Assembly (NCBI GenBank): GCA_021399445.1
Contig: JAJTUQ010000001.1
Span: 1,116,001 to 1,180,000, forward strand
Length of the DNA stretch: 64,000 nucleotides
Reading direction: 5' to 3'
DNA from: Xylogone sp. PMI_703
Taxonomy: Eukaryota > Ascomycota > Leotiomycetes
A model generated the notes under the pieces. The model saw nothing but the letters and a program-made list of their open reading frames with translations. It had not been told where the DNA came from and made no database searches. Positions 22,633 through 35,318 of the stretch are shown here, piece after piece (within the stretch, counting starts at the first letter, position 1; every line of letters starts with the position of its first letter). The position numbers were made by a program, and so were the translations under genes.

Positions 22633-23866
22633 TGTGATATGTGGTTTGGTAAAATAATAAAGCTTATAGATGTAGAGTGTATTGGATATTGAAGCTGAGA
22701 TGATAAGATGAAAAGCAAGGAGGGAGGGAAGCTTTCACACCCTTATATACTTGCTCTGCTCCTGCTCTGACCTCAGTTAGCTTCCCGCATGTCTCACTTT
22801 GGACCCTATCACTAACCTGTTCGGAATCCGGTTCCTTTCCCCTCATGGACGGATCCAAGGTTCGAGGACCCTGCTCAGCTGAGATCCTACCTATCATGAT
22901 GAGAGTTACTCTTGAGGTACGAAGCAAGCGTTTGCGGTGAAGTAGATCAGGTACGTCACTCCAATGAGCTTGTTCTGCGGCTGTGCGCCAAGTTCACTCG
23001 GTATGATATCAGCTTCCAGATCTCGATTCCAAGGGTCTCCGGCTTCTACGGCTTTTGATCCTATCATTCATCAAATACTAACTCATGGCCTGCCAATTGA
23101 CGGAAGCTCGAGGTATTTCGTCTGCGTGGCACGTTGAGATTCGCATAATGGATTGACTGTTTGAATCAATTGTATAGCGCATGTCAATGGCATTGCAGTA
23201 AGCTTTCTCAGGATTGGAAAGTGATATCATGATGCATTGGCCACAGCATCAGCAATTGCGGCCGAAATCCAGTTCGTGTCCGGTCAAATCTGGTCGGTGG
23301 TCGATATCTGGTACAATTATCGTCGGGGTCTTCAACATGGACCCAGAGATACGTCACCGTGGCGGGGTCGGCTCTGTGGCTGGTGAACAGTGGCTAGTGA
23401 AGAAGCCACACCATGCACGTGATTGCAACCTCCTATTGTGGCGCCTACTTCTATTCGCTTTGCCGCTTTCAGCCAGAGGCCAGCCTCGTCCAATCACAAT
23501 CGGCCTCTCGTTACCCCTGCGGTGTGCCTCATGAAGGTCTCAAAAACAATCGAGCTGTGACAACAACCACCTAGCAACGGGCCTTTGCACAGTTACAACG
23601 GGACTCCTTAACGCTTAAAATTTCGCTCGGCCATCCAGGAGACATGCTAGGCTAGTTAACAGGTGCTCCGAGACGGTGACGGTCCGTTATTTGCTGGGAA
23701 AACATCGAAGATCAGTTGATTGGGTTCATTTCTCAACAAGAACTACGGCGCAAACACTCCACACCCGCCTCTTTTGACAGCGGGATTATAGGACTTCCAG
23801 AGCGCTGGACTCTATTTTGCATTTCAGGAACGAGCTATTGAATGCGACGCGCTGCCCGCTGTCAAT
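22633..23866. other. Divergent promoter region
   Basis: Contains the upstream regions of the 78-aa gene (minus; TATATA run near 22742-22752, CCCCT near 22838) and of the Mto1/ApsB gene (plus). No gene was seen in it. Confidence 0.45.
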
Positions 23867-26800
23867 ATGGCAGACGAGGTCAGCTCCGAGATATCAGCAT
23901 CAGGGTCTACACGCTCGCGGCCCGCTCTAGTACGAGTTGGCTCCAGGAAACTTCCCGGAGGGTTCAATACTGAGGATATTGATGACTTGTCGCCCACAAA
24001 GGGCGAATTTCACGACTCATTCGAGCACAATGGCGAAGTTTCGGGCGAGAATAACCAGAACGACTCACAAGGTCCCTTGACACCCTCGCCGATGCCGACC
24101 CCAAGTGATAGCAGCTTAGTATACAGTTACGGCGATATATCAGCACACGGAAGCGACCCACATCTGGATAAATTAGATGAGAGGGAAATGCAGAGACATT
24201 TGAACGATGTTGAATCAAGTTTCTTGCCTACTATGTCGCCCATCGCTGTACCGGAAAAGCCAGGTGTCGACGATACTTTCCTTTTCGACCAAAAGCGTCA
24301 GGGTCAGACCCAAGCCCAAAATCCTCCGCAGCAGACTCAACCTGAAGCGCCAAAAACACCAAGTAGGACACGAGACTCAGAATCTCGACCATCCTCCCCA
24401 ACACCACCCCATGCATACAAGACTCCAGCGGTTTCCAATGGAGAGCTGCGAAAACAGGAGCTCGAAGAAGCGGAGTTAGAATACGCTGGAAACACAACAT
24501 CTGATCTAGAGAATATGTCCTCCCCTGCGGCGGCGGCAGCCGCAAGGACATCGTCGAGGGCAATATCAATGGTCACAAGCACAAATAACGATGGGGCGCG
24601 GAGTGAAAGTGGTACACACACCCCAGAGCTATCTGAGCGTGATGAACATGATGAGAGCATGGAGGCGACACCAAAAAGGGCAGCAGACTTATCCGAATCG
24701 CACACCGAATCTTCAGATGGGCGGTCTATACTACAACATCAGCTTTCTAGTCGGAGCCTAAACAATCAGAACTCGGATGTGGGGAATACTCCTGGTTTAG
24801 CGCTTTTAAAGCGTCGTTCCATTGATAAGCACCCTAAGTTTTTGAGGAGTCGAGCAACTAGTCAGCGATCATCTGTTTCATCAATTCTGAGTCCGGATGA
24901 TGGTGCTGGTAGTGATGTAGCGCCGGGTGTTGACTATGCCTTACAGTCTGGAGGAGCAATACCGGCAGGTGGGTTCTCCCGACAAAGCAGTGCTGTCTTG
25001 TCGCGGTCAATCAGTCTCGGGAGCATGGCGTCAGGGATTGAAGAATTCGGCCCTGAATCGTCCGGAAGGGTGGATAGGACTCTCGCAACGCTGACTGAAG
25101 AAGAGCGCAACAGAGAGCGAAAACCTGGGGAAGGAGATGCATCCCCTCCAGAAACACCAAGGGCAAGCAGCAGTGCTGCGCTCGCAGCTCCTACTGATAC
25201 GGTTATTGCGAGACATGTACGGAATGTGCAGGTTCCAGAATCTATGATGAAGGAGTTCCGGAATAAAAGCGGTGTCTCTTCCCCAACAAAGCCTCTTGCT
25301 CCAGGAGCCGCAATCCTAGGCCGGTCAGGGAAGAACCTCACGCTAAAGGAGCAGAGCAGCACGATCGAGCGGTTATCCAAGGAGAACTTCGACTTGAAAC
25401 TGAAGGTCATGTTCTTGAGTGACAGGCTGGACAAAGTCTCAGAGGAAGGAGTCAAAGAGATGATCTCGGAAAACGTGGAGCTGAAAACAGGATTGGCGAT
25501 TATGCAGCGTGACAACAAAGCTCTTAAGCGGAAAGTGAAAGACCTTGAGAAGGAATTGAAAGAAAAGGAAGGACGACCCGATACAGCCAAGTCAGGAGGC
25601 TCCAATGAGGACCAAAATCCCTGGCTTGATCCGGAGACTGCCCATGACCGAGAAGAAGAGCTTCTGTATCTTCGTGAAAGGGTTGAGGAATATGTCACTG
25701 AGATAGAGAAACTCCGAAATGATAGTCTAGTTCGCGAGAATGAACGTCGGAATCTTGCTGAAATCGTGCGAAATATGAGTGAGAAGCATACTCAGAACGT
25801 CGAGGTGAGGGAGGAAATGGATGTTTGGAAAGACCTCTTGGAGCAGGAAACTGCGCGTAGAGAACAGGGCGAGGAAGAGAACCGAAAGTTGAGGGAAGAA
25901 AACTTTCGACTGAAAGCCGAAGCCGTTACCAACGGAAGTGTTGCATTGAAGCGCCCTGGCACGCCCTCTAGACCTAAATCAGTGCTTTCTGATAATCAAA
26001 CTGATGACAGGACTGGTGCTCTTAGCGCTGCGAGCACTCTGGTGGAAGAGCTGAAGAGAGAGAGTGAGCAACTTCGACACGAGAATGCTGAGCTCCGAAG
26101 AGAGGTTGGGGCACAAACCTCTATGCTCACATCTCGCAACCGCGAAAAGGAACGTTTGTATCAGGAAATCGAAGATCTTAAACTTCAACGAAGAGCTGGT
26201 GGATCTGTTGCTGGTACAGAGAGCATATTCGAGAGATCCGCATCTAGGGCGCATCAGAGATCATCGTCACGTGCTAGCAATGGTACAAGAGCAGAGACGG
26301 TCGCTGATGCGGAGCGTGAGGAAATGGAAAATAAAAACGCAGAGCTCCGAGATCGCATCAATAGCCTGAAGATCCAAAACCAGGACCTTCAACGTGAACT
26401 GCAATCTTGTATGGATGACTTTGAGATCGCGGTGAAGCAGAAGAAAGAAGCGGAAGTTCTTGCTACAGAGCTACAAGAAGCGCTTGAGGTTGCAGAGAAT
26501 GATCTACTTACGCTACAGGCAGAGAGAGATGAGGCTCTCCAGGGCCAAGAAGAAGCAGAGATTATGTTTGAAAACCTTCAGAAAGAGGCCCAAGAAGAGA
26601 TCGATAGCTTCGGGGAAGAAATGGACCAAGCGGGTGAAGAAATTGAGCGCCTCCAGAACGAACTTGCAGACTCTCAGGAGAATTTCACGGCTCTTCAGGG
26701 TGAGATGCGGGAAATGAGTGAAAGCGTAGTACGGCTGGAGGATGCCCATGAGAGCCATCTCAAGAAGATTCAGGAGCTGGAGAAGGATCTTGAGGAGGCA

Positions 26801-28523
26801 AATCGGGAGCTTGAACAGCTGGAGAAAAATCTGATGGAAGCTAACGCTAAGATCAATCGCCTAACAGTGCAACAGGAGTCAAGTCAAGGCGAGATTGCTT
26901 TCCTCCGTGAAGAACAAGATAGTGATAAGATCAAGATCGGCGATCTCGAGTCCGCGAATAAGACCCTTGAACAGAGTCTCCAAGAAGAGAAAGAGCGTGC
27001 AAATGAGCTTGAGGAGAGGATAATGAGCGAGCGACAACAGAGGGAAATGATTGCATCGAAAGAGAAAGAAGAAGTGCAACAATTCGTCAACGAGCTTAAT
27101 CGCGAAGCTTCTACTGCTAAGGATGAAGCAAGGAAGCTGCGCCAGAACCTTACATCCAGAGAGATCGAGGCTGCGGAGTGGAAAGAGAGGCTTATGGAGC
27201 TGGAGAATAACTTGCGAGAGGCGCTTGGTGACCTTAACGGCACCAGATCAAGCTTCTTGAAGGTACATCTTTCAGCTAGTTGTTCATATGATATTTATGC
27301 TTACTAACGTTATGTAGTCTATTGCAAAACTCCAACGAGAACTCGAGAATACCATGCGCGACCTCGATACCACGAAAGCATCGCTCGCTGAGAAGGAACG
27401 CCAAATTAAGCAGAAGGACGCACTTCTAGAGTCTCAAGCATTTGAGACTCGCCGACTTACCGAAATACTTGATAAGGAGCGGCAAGCCCATCGTACAACG
27501 AAGCACTCCTTTGAAACTTTCCAGAAGACCAGTCAGCATACCAATCGAACTCTGACCCAACAAGAGGCTCGGGTTGTAGAACTTGAGGCTTCACGGCAAC
27601 AAGAGCGCCGAAAGCTCACCAGCTTGGAGAACCAATTTAGAGACCAACTCACCGAGAGGAACAACCTCCTCCTTGTCATGTGGAATCGCCTTTCTACACT
27701 CTGCGGATCAGATTGGGCGCACAACAACAGCCTCATCAACGGCCGTGCTCTACCTTCCCTTGAGGCAGTGTCCACCATGCTGCCAGGCTTCAGCAAAAAC
27801 CTTCTTGCTGCGGTCAAGATGGTAGAGACCACAGTTGGAGACTTCAAGACTCGGGTTAAGAATGTGGAGCGAGATCTCTGGAAAGAGTATCAAACGCTAG
27901 AATCTAACCTCGAGATCCGATCTAAGCGCCTCGATCGTCTTGAAACTATGGCTCGTAGCGCCATTCCAGCGCTTAGTGGCTCTGAAAATGAAGGTGGCAG
28001 GCACAAAGCGGAGCTCAACAAGCTGCGCGATACTAATCGGAAGCTAAAGACAGAACTCGCATCTCTAAGGGCAGCAAACGAAGTGCGGGCCAATGCGTTT
28101 AGCAAGCAGAATGAAGTCACATCTCCCAGTCCATCCATTCCTACTGGCCCAAGACATAAGTCCTCGATAGAGCGGACTCTCGCAAACACATTAAGCCGGC
28201 CAGGCACCTCAGCATCTCGAAGCTTATCTCGTGGTACAACATCATCCCGCTCTAATGCATCTTCCATCCCTATACCAATACCAAACCCTACGACTAGTGC
28301 TGGCGGGCATGTCGATGATTCAGAAGATTACAAACCAGACATGAGATGGCATATCCGGTTGCAAGAGCTAGAGTATAAGCTCAAGGCAGAGAGAGAGGCC
28401 AGGAAGCTGGATCGAAGTGCAGCAATGCAGAGGTTGCAAGAAAAAGAGAGGGAGAATAGGGAGTTAGTGAGGGAGATGTTAGTTGAGAGAGAGAGAGGGA
28501 GAGGGAGGGAGAGCAGAGACTAG
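23867..28523 (+). CDS. apsB: Microtubule-organising-centre protein of the Mto1/ApsB (centrosomin motif 1) family
   Basis: Exons 23867-27262 and 27318-28523 (55-nt intron with CTAAC branch, TAG acceptor) give 1533 aa. The first about 470 residues are Ser/Pro-rich and disordered. Residues about 490-565 carry the centrosomin N-terminal motif (L-T-L-K-E-Q-S-S-T-I-E-R-L, then N-F-D-L-K-L-K-V-M-F-L), which binds and activates the gamma-tubulin complex. A very long Glu/Lys-rich coiled coil runs to about 1300. A basic Ser-rich segment follows. The C-terminal stretch at about 1472-1523 (W-H-I-R-L-Q-E-L-E-Y-K-L, then R-L-Q-E-K-E-R-E-N) fits the Mto2-binding region of fission-yeast Mto1. It should nucleate cytoplasmic microtubules at spindle poles and septa. 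The gene symbol follows the Aspergillus orthologue. The assignment is strong. Confidence 0.9.
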
Positions 28524-29219
28524 AAAAGGAGAGGCCTCATTTTCTTACTCAACGGTGCAGCGCAAATTGGCGCCTTTCTATTACTTAATATGTCTTACAC
28601 ATACACATATACCTGCACAGCCATCATATTTTTTTAATGTATGAGAAGAAAGAGAATCGGCGTTTGAGGGGGTCACTGGTCTTATTGTTTATATATACAC
28701 ACAACTTTGGAGAGTCGTCTACGTCTGCGTACGTCTTGTGTGTATGCGTTGTGCGTGGACTTCGGGATTATTGCTACCTCTTTCCTATCATGCTTGCTTT
28801 GGCTCCTTTTTGAGATGAAACGGACTCACGAATGATTGCAGCGTCTTTGCATTTTCATTTCAATATCTACACACTGCACTTTGCTCTGTCTTTCATTGTT
28901 TTGCCTACATTGGGTTGTATAGTAATGGGACAATCAGACTTCTTGGTTGCTTGAACTAATATAAAGAGATATATTGAACTCCTCAGTAGATGAGGTTCGC
29001 TTTTTAGAACAGTGTGTGCTTAACCTCTGAGCCTCATTGGGTCGCGCGGCGCAGCGAAGTCGTTGATCCTCTGTTCAGCTCATATCCCTGTAACCATTCC
29101 CGCAGCCTCGTCCTGGCATCACCCAAAAACAAGATTTATCACAACAATTCGACATGTTATTCAGAGGAAGTCCACCAGCAATAATTTCAAAAGCATAGCA
29201 CCATCCAGAATAATCAAGA
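28524..29219. other. Intergenic region
   Basis: The 3' untranslated region of the Mto1/ApsB gene (T-rich, TATATA and TGCG runs) and the upstream region of the next gene. No further gene was seen. Confidence 0.5.
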
Positions 29220-31499
29220 ATGGCAGAAGTGATCGGCCTTGGAGCCTCCATTCTAGGAATCGCAACCTTTGGCGCCCAGGTCGTCACAAAGCTACGGACT
29301 TTTACAAGATCATATTCCACCGCCAATGAGAAAGTCGATGAACTCTCATCCTCCGTGGCCCTTACTACTTCAATCTTGACTGATTTAGGAAACACAGTCG
29401 GGGAATATGAAGTGGAGTTTCGGCTCAAGGCTGAGAACTTCGCCGTTGCCAAGAGCGTCTGTACGCTTTGCTTTTTGAGGTTGAAAGAGGGGCTTCACAA
29501 GGCAAAGAAGAACGATGGGGAGCGGAAAGGCCAAGTGGTCAATAATATCAGTGATGATAGTATGAGTCCTTGGAGAAAACTCATGTTTGCGCTCGGTGGA
29601 GAGAAGGATCTACTGGACCTAGTTGCGTCCGTTGAGAGGGCGAAATCGAATCTCCAGCTGCTTCTGGATTCGGTGAATTTGCTTGTTTTGAAGAAACTTA
29701 ACAAGAAGTGAGTTTTATTTCATTAACTTTTCACTCTTTTTGTATGCATCTCGTAGGTCTTGAACGATTCATTTTTTACAGCGCTGAGTTTCGGTGATAT
29801 AGGCAACTTCTGACTAAGGATCAATCAGAAGACTTGAAAATACTAGTGCAACATATCCCCGCACTGGTAGTGGCTCTCAAGGGTGCTGATATGGTGAATT
29901 GGATTTTAAAAGGCCCTCAACATGCACCTACTCTTGATAAGGCCTATAGGGAATACGATAATCCCACGCCTATGAAAGTCCTGTTGGAGGAGGCTGCAGT
30001 GCCATCTGATTATATTACAATGAATACGGTCCCTATTCATCCCCCCGACAGTTCGATGTTTACGAAGCCAGACTACTTTACGAGTGGAGATATTACCATC
30101 GATAGATCTATTCCCGAACAGAATATCTCTGCACTAGGAGATACTTTCATGACTGCGGCGAACAAGAACCCAGAAGCTTCAATTACAATGGATATACGGA
30201 CAACTCCAACATCACAAAAGTATGCGCCAACGTCTACTCAGGAATTTTCTGGTAGCGGGAGCCCAGGAAAGTTCGAATCATCGCCAAATCAGAAGCCAAT
30301 AGCGTTGTTGAGGAAGGAAGGTGCCGAAAAGGGCTTACCAGAGGTAGAAGATATACCTCAACAATCCTCAAGGTAAACATATTAGCACCCATATATAAGA
30401 CCCATACAAATGCCATATTAATCTTGTGAGTAGCCTGCCGGACACAGAAGATATGCCTACCTTCTACGAAGGATGGATAATTCAAAGCCGCAGATTACCA
30501 GTAATACCGAAGATATACGTCTTCTGTGGTCTCAAGCTTAGAGTATACGAGTCGTATAGCAATGATCTTGAATGCACTGTTAAACCTTTCCAGGGACATC
30601 AGGAAGAGCTTCTACGACACGTCAGAGAGTTCAAGAAAGGGTATACAGAATTAGAGAATCGCTCTCGTATAAGTTTGTTATTAAATGATCTTGGAGAGGA
30701 TATCCAATTTGAGATAAAAGATCTTATAGCTGAGAGGGACCGCGCCGCCTCCTCTCCGTGGAGGTGGAAAGTCGACGCGTTGGTTAATACATCCAAACCA
30801 CGCGGAACACGTCGTTTATGGAAAAGAAAAGAAACTACAATGGGTGATGAAGACTGGCTTATAGTGTTGAAGGGATACATGCATGATTCGAGTGATGATG
30901 CATCGATTTTTGCTCTACCAGAAAGGTATCATAACCCTTTCGCTAGTGTCGCTGGAGATCATCGTCCGCATTCCGTACGACAGGTATCCATGGTAAGTGT
31001 ATCGGGCGCCCCTCTTGCAAATACAATATCTACTAGGCTGTGGCCAGCCCCTCCTGCGATCGTACCTTCGTATATCAAGAGGAAAAGGCCCACGACCACG
31101 CTACACCGTGCTACGATGCATTCTGGCCCCTTGGGACCACCGCCGAATACTGAACCTCAAATGGTAGCACGTGAAAGTCGTTCATCAGTGGGCCGAATGA
31201 TAGAGATAGCGAGCAGTGATGAATATCATCCGAGAGATGAGATAAGAAGGGATGAGGTGAAGCCGAAGTCTGAATCAGTATGGGAGGCTGAGCGCTTATG
31301 GATGAGTTTCTGGCTACATTCACAGAGGACACAGACTCAGCCGGTAGTTCTATCACCGGTGATTGACCATGCAGCTTGCAAGTCATATGATATAGCCATT
31401 GATCCAGAATCTGCGTACCATCCGCAGGTTGATATATGGGCATTCTTAGAATGCCATCTTGTTTTGAAAAGAAAGGCTTTTGTATGGACTAAAGTATGA
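29220..31499 (+). CDS. Protein with fungal STAND-type N-terminal domain, unknown C-terminal half
   Basis: Exons 29220-29707, 29803-30372 and 30434-31499 (introns of 95 and 61 nt) give 707 aa; for the second intron a TGAG acceptor three bases earlier is an in-frame alternative. The N-terminus, M-A-E-V-I-G-L-G-A-S-I-L-G-I-A, followed by about 110 residues of amphipathic helix with a 'V-D-E-L-S-S-S-V' block, is the hallmark of the fungal N-terminal domain found on STAND/NLR receptors and on free-standing relatives. A Pro/Ser-rich middle follows. The C-terminal third contains D-D-A-S-I-F-A-L-P-E-R-Y and a conserved-looking W-E-A-E-R-L-W-M-S-F-W. No P-loop, ankyrin or WD repeat was seen. A role in non-self response is inference from the N-terminal domain only. 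Confidence 0.75.
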
Positions 31500-31674
31500 T
31501 ACGGTTGCTGAGCAAGCTAATTTAGTAATTGTATCGTATCCTATCTTTAGAAGCGCATCCATCTGTTCAAAATATGCACCGTGGTGTATTCCCTAGGGCC
31601 TGTCGTATATAATAATAGGGGACGGATAACACCTTTCTAAAGCTCTCGGGAGGCCATGATAGCGCTCACATTTT

Positions 31675-32397
31675 GAACCTATGAATACCCGCAAAGTGGG
31701 CTGTGCAAGGTTGCACTAGATATCATAAATAAAATTATTGAGATTGAAAATGCGATTGATATTCTGGAAAAGGAAAGAATGGAATTAGAGAGGCTTTGTA
31801 CGACCGTCATCGCACCTGCTGGGGCACAAGTATTTGGTTTAGCGACTGGCCAACCATACGATAGACTGATCGCCCCTTTGATGAACATAAACAGATTGAA
31901 AATACTTATCTCAGTTACCAACTTTTCATAAAAGATCACCTTAAAGATCTCTATCTGCAGAAAAGTCCAACCGGTCCAGAAGGGATAAACAAAATCCAGA
32001 GACGACCAACGATGGATCGAGCCCGCAAAAGTGGAAGCGACGTCCTGCCCTCAGAGTCCCACCCAAAGTGTCAGAGCTTGCCCGGCGAAACATCTTCGAG
32101 ACAAAATTCAGGTACCTGTGCGATAATATTGTACCAATCCAGATGGTTCGACAGCAGATCACTTGATGGGTAGATACTAATTGGAAAGCTGGCAGCAGCT
32201 GGCATCTAAACAATGAATGGACTCAGACTGCAAGATATTTCGATTCTTCGGCTGTCTCAGTAGAACAAGCCAGCAACTACAACCTCGCAAACCCAAAGCA
32301 GGTCACGAATCGACTGCTCATCAAAAATAGCATGGTAGAAAACAATTGTTCGGACCGGACCTTCAGACAACTCATTGCGCTGGTCGAGATTGTTTGA
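31675..32397 (+). pseudogene. Broken coding sequence of an unidentified fungal protein
   Basis: Two reading frames carry protein-like sequence. One frame runs 31675-31928 (I-I-E-I-E-N-A-I-D-I-L-E-K-E-R, then A-P-A-G-A-Q-V-F-G-L-A-T-G-Q-P) and ends at TAA 31929-31931. A second frame opens at 31946 (P-P-K-V-S-E-L-A-R-R-N-I-F-E, then R-Y-L-C-D-N-I-V-P-I-Q). It is cut by TGA at 32164-32166, continues open as W-V-D-T-N-W-K-A-G-S-S-W, and stops at 32395-32397. A frame change plus an internal stop indicate a relic. The upstream part of the gene is missing. I vaguely connect the sequence with a lineage-specific fungal family but cannot name it. An unusual intron instead of the frame change is possible; the TGA would remain. 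Confidence 0.55.
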
Positions 32398-34068
32398 CCG
32401 AATATGCAGCCTCAGGCTCAGAAGGTCTAGACAGGAGCCTCGGCGCTTAGCTGTTTTGGGGTTATTTTAAGATATCGAAGACAGACTCATGGGGTTCACG
32501 CCAAGCATGGAGAAACATGGGCATGTCGAAACTCTCCGTAACCCTCGCAGTCTGAGCTGTTACTGGTAGACCATTTGCGGTGTCAGAAACGTTTGGAGCG
32601 TCGCAACTTTCTTCCCAAGCAGCAGGATCGACAAGTGTCAAAAGGTACCCTCCGCCATCGCAACCTGCAAGATCCAGGAATTGACAGAAAGCTGAACAAA
32701 TTTTGACAGGATATTGCATAATATTTATGGTCTATTTAAAGCAACCAGATGAGCAATGGTCTCCGTCCGTAGGGCTTACACCAGTTGTCTGAGGCTGAGT
32801 AAGCGGCCAGACCGACTCTATCGAATGGGGCGTACTCTTGGACTCAGGGACCAACCAGAAAAAGCAAATAATCTTCTAACTAGCCTGGCTCCAAAGATAG
32901 GAGATCTGGGTCATCATCAGGTACTGCTCTGAGGTGTGGAAACTTCGGACGATCAGGTTTTGCTAGCAAGGCTTATTAAGGTTTGCAGGTCGCCCGTTTC
33001 CCACAGCCAGTGACGCTGAAGCCGCAATGGCCAATTGCGATGCCGGACGAGCACAGCTTTTCACGTCACCCTGTACGAAAAAAGCACCAGAGCACTGTCA
33101 TACCTTACGTGGCCGTCATCAGAACGACAGTCGTGCCATGACCTGCTGTAAAGAAGTCTCATACGGCTTGAGTTGGGAGTCAAGCAGTGACCTTCGCAAC
33201 CGATGACCCAATACAGGAAGAGGTTGGGGTTGTTAGGGAAATGAAACGTATGGAAATACACTTCCGAGGCGGCCAGAAGAGAAACCGTTTTATTAATTAC
33301 CACAAACTCAATTCAAATTGGGGAACCCTTGGCCGAAGCGGTTGCTGCTGTTACAGTACGGCCGTTTTACCGTCAGTACTGATGCAAAATTTGGTATTTC
33401 TTCAAACGGGACGAAACAAAAAACTAATAGAGTGCGGAAAAGGCCAGTCACTGTTCAGCCACAGCGAGATTGGTTGGGCCTGGATCGTTTCTGCTGACGG
33501 CCGGTAGAATCTATCCGTCCTCAGATATTGGATAATGTCCACTGCAATCTTCAACCCGCTTCGCCGTCAACCGCATCCAGCCATCCGCTTAGCAGAAGCG
33601 AAACGCAACACCACACACAATGGTTCGGCCCAGCCCCCCCCTGCGGCCAGTTGCTTGTCTTGAGCTCTCTGCATTCTAATTTTACTAGATTTGGCTGTGC
33701 TTCAAAAGTGGTGGAGAACTACTCCGTGCTCCAGCCACTTGAAAACGGGCTGTGGTTCGTCTCTAGTAAGCCCGGCATGTAGCTACGGACCAAGAGGCTG
33801 TGATCGTGCATTCACTGTGTCTACGCGTACTACTGCAGCCCAGCCAGCAAGAGAACAAGGTAAGGATGACACGGCTCCATATTTCGTAGAGTAAATGTCA
33901 TACAGCATATATAAGCTTGTGGCAGGTTCTGTTTATTTGTCCTTTTCTCCCTCTCATCATTCCTCGTTCCAATTATCTATATATCAACAAACTGGAGTTT
34001 GTGTTACTTTCGTTGTTGTTTCAGTCAATCACTTAGTCGATAAACCACAATCGTTTACGTCTGTCAAG
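32398..34068. other. Intergenic region with one small uncertain frame
   Basis: An ATG-initiated 85-codon frame on the minus strand (32719-32462) contains four Cys and a G-C-D-G-G-G-Y motif. It reads like a fragment of a secreted Cys-containing protein but has no signal peptide, so I do not call it a gene. The right part holds the cupredoxin promoter, with a TATATAAG run near 33906-33913. Confidence 0.4.
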
Positions 34069-34833
34069 ATGCAGTACTCTACTCTCGCACTTGCTTTGTT
34101 AGCTGGGGGTGCTTCCGCAACCACCTTCCGTGTCGATGTTGGAAGTGGTGGTACTCTTACCTTCAGCCCAGACACCGTCGTCGCCGCAGTTGGAGATATT
34201 ATCGAGTACCACTTCTTCCCCAAGAACCACTCTGTTGTCCAGGGTAGCTTCAACACTCCTTGCCAGACCGGCAGCGTGACCAACGGTTTCTTCTCTGGTT
34301 TCCACCCAACCGCCAGTGGTGAGGAGGTAAGTCTTATTATCCATAAAGCTAGACAAAGCAGGATCCTAATACTAACTGATAAACAGAAGCAAATCTTCCA
34401 GGTCACCGTCCAGGATACCAAGCCAATCTGGGTCTATTGCTCTCAAACCACCCCCTTCCGACACTGCCCACTCGGCATGGTCTCCGTCGTCAACCCACCT
34501 ACTTCTGGCCCCAACACTCTCGCAGCCTACCGTGCTGCTGCCGCCGCTTTCAACGGAACCATCACTTCCCCATCTCAAGTCCAGGGAGGTGCTCTCCTCC
34601 CCAACAACGCTACCAGCCCAAGCGGAACTGCCACTCCTCCAAGTGGAACTTCTTCTCCCCCATCCGGCACTGGTGCCCCAGGTTCAGGACCAAGCTCCAA
34701 CGCCACTGTCTCCAGCGTCCCACCACCACCAACACCTACCGAGAGCGGCTCAGGCGCTCCTGCTTCCATTCAGAGCATGGGTATCAAGGGCCTTGTTGCC
34801 GTTGCTCTTGGCGGTGCTGCCTTGTTCTTGTAA
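34069..34833 (+). CDS. GPI-anchored extracellular cupredoxin-like protein
   Basis: ATG at 34069; exons 34069-34326 and 34387-34833 (60-nt intron, GTAAGT donor, CTAAC branch, CAG acceptor) give 234 aa. The signal peptide is M-Q-Y-S-T-L-A-L-A-L-L-A-G-G-A-S-A. A plastocyanin-like domain runs to about 140, with all four type-1 copper ligands visible: His in K-N-H-S-V-V, Cys in W-V-Y-C-S-Q, His in F-R-H-C-P and Met in L-G-M-V. A Ser/Pro/Gly/Thr stalk and a hydrophobic tail ending in A-A-L-F-L follow, as required for GPI attachment. Fungal relatives are wall-bound proteins of unclear role. The intron is phase 0, divisible by three and lacks stops, so a retained-intron form would still be readable. 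Confidence 0.9.
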   Translation: MQYSTLALALLAGGASATTFRVDVGSGGTLTFSPDTVVAAVGDIIEYHFFPKNHSVVQGSFNTPCQTGSVTNGFFSGFHPTASGEEVSLIIHKARQSRILILTDKQKQIFQVTVQDTKPIWVYCSQTTPFRHCPLGMVSVVNPPTSGPNTLAAYRAAAAAFNGTITSPSQVQGGALLPNNATSPSGTATPPSGTSSPPSGTGAPGSGPSSNATVSSVPPPPTPTESGSGAPASIQSMGIKGLVAVALGGAALFL

Positions 34834-35318
34834 GGGGAGGGATGATGAACCGTTATGTCTTAATGTGGAGGTATTAGCTAAGGAAAGCTGAGGATGGTCA
34901 AAAATAAAACTGTTTGGATTTGTATATGGAATCTTGATTTTTCGCATCTTATTGATTTATGTGAGGAAATGGCTACATGTGTAAACGCATGGGGAGGTAA
35001 TTTAATAATTATATACCACTAGATTTGATTGAAGAGATCAAATAAAAAGCTTTCGAATATTCATCTTGCTCTTACAATACAGGTATCTAGATCTTGTTCC
35101 ATTTTGTCTAAGAATCAATTGAAAGGAGACATGATGTTAATCTTCGTAGACTAACAGTTCTGTGATTGTAATTTCAAGGTCATTAATGGTCGTAGTATAG
35201 AGGAGATGGTTTTTTGAGCATAATAAAATTACAGATATGCAGGTTTTACACCAATCTCCCCAGTTCTATCATAATATACATCTTACTGTAACAGTAGGCG
35301 CCAAGCATGTGTGGCACT
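34834..35318. other. Convergent intergenic region
   Basis: The 3' flanks of the cupredoxin (plus) and Mtf1 (minus) genes. AT-rich, no gene. Confidence 0.5.

Noticed and set aside
24934..25698. A 254-codon frame opposite the Mto1/ApsB gene
   Set aside because: Ser/Arg-rich complement of coiled-coil codons; the plus-strand gene is certain here.
32462..32719. An 85-codon ATG frame on the minus strand with four Cys
   Set aside because: No signal peptide, splice support or family; could be a relic but not enough to call.
33895..34068. Upstream in-frame extension of the cupredoxin frame
   Set aside because: The signal peptide begins at the ATG at 34069; the extension would bury it. A TATA run near 33906 also places the transcription start downstream.
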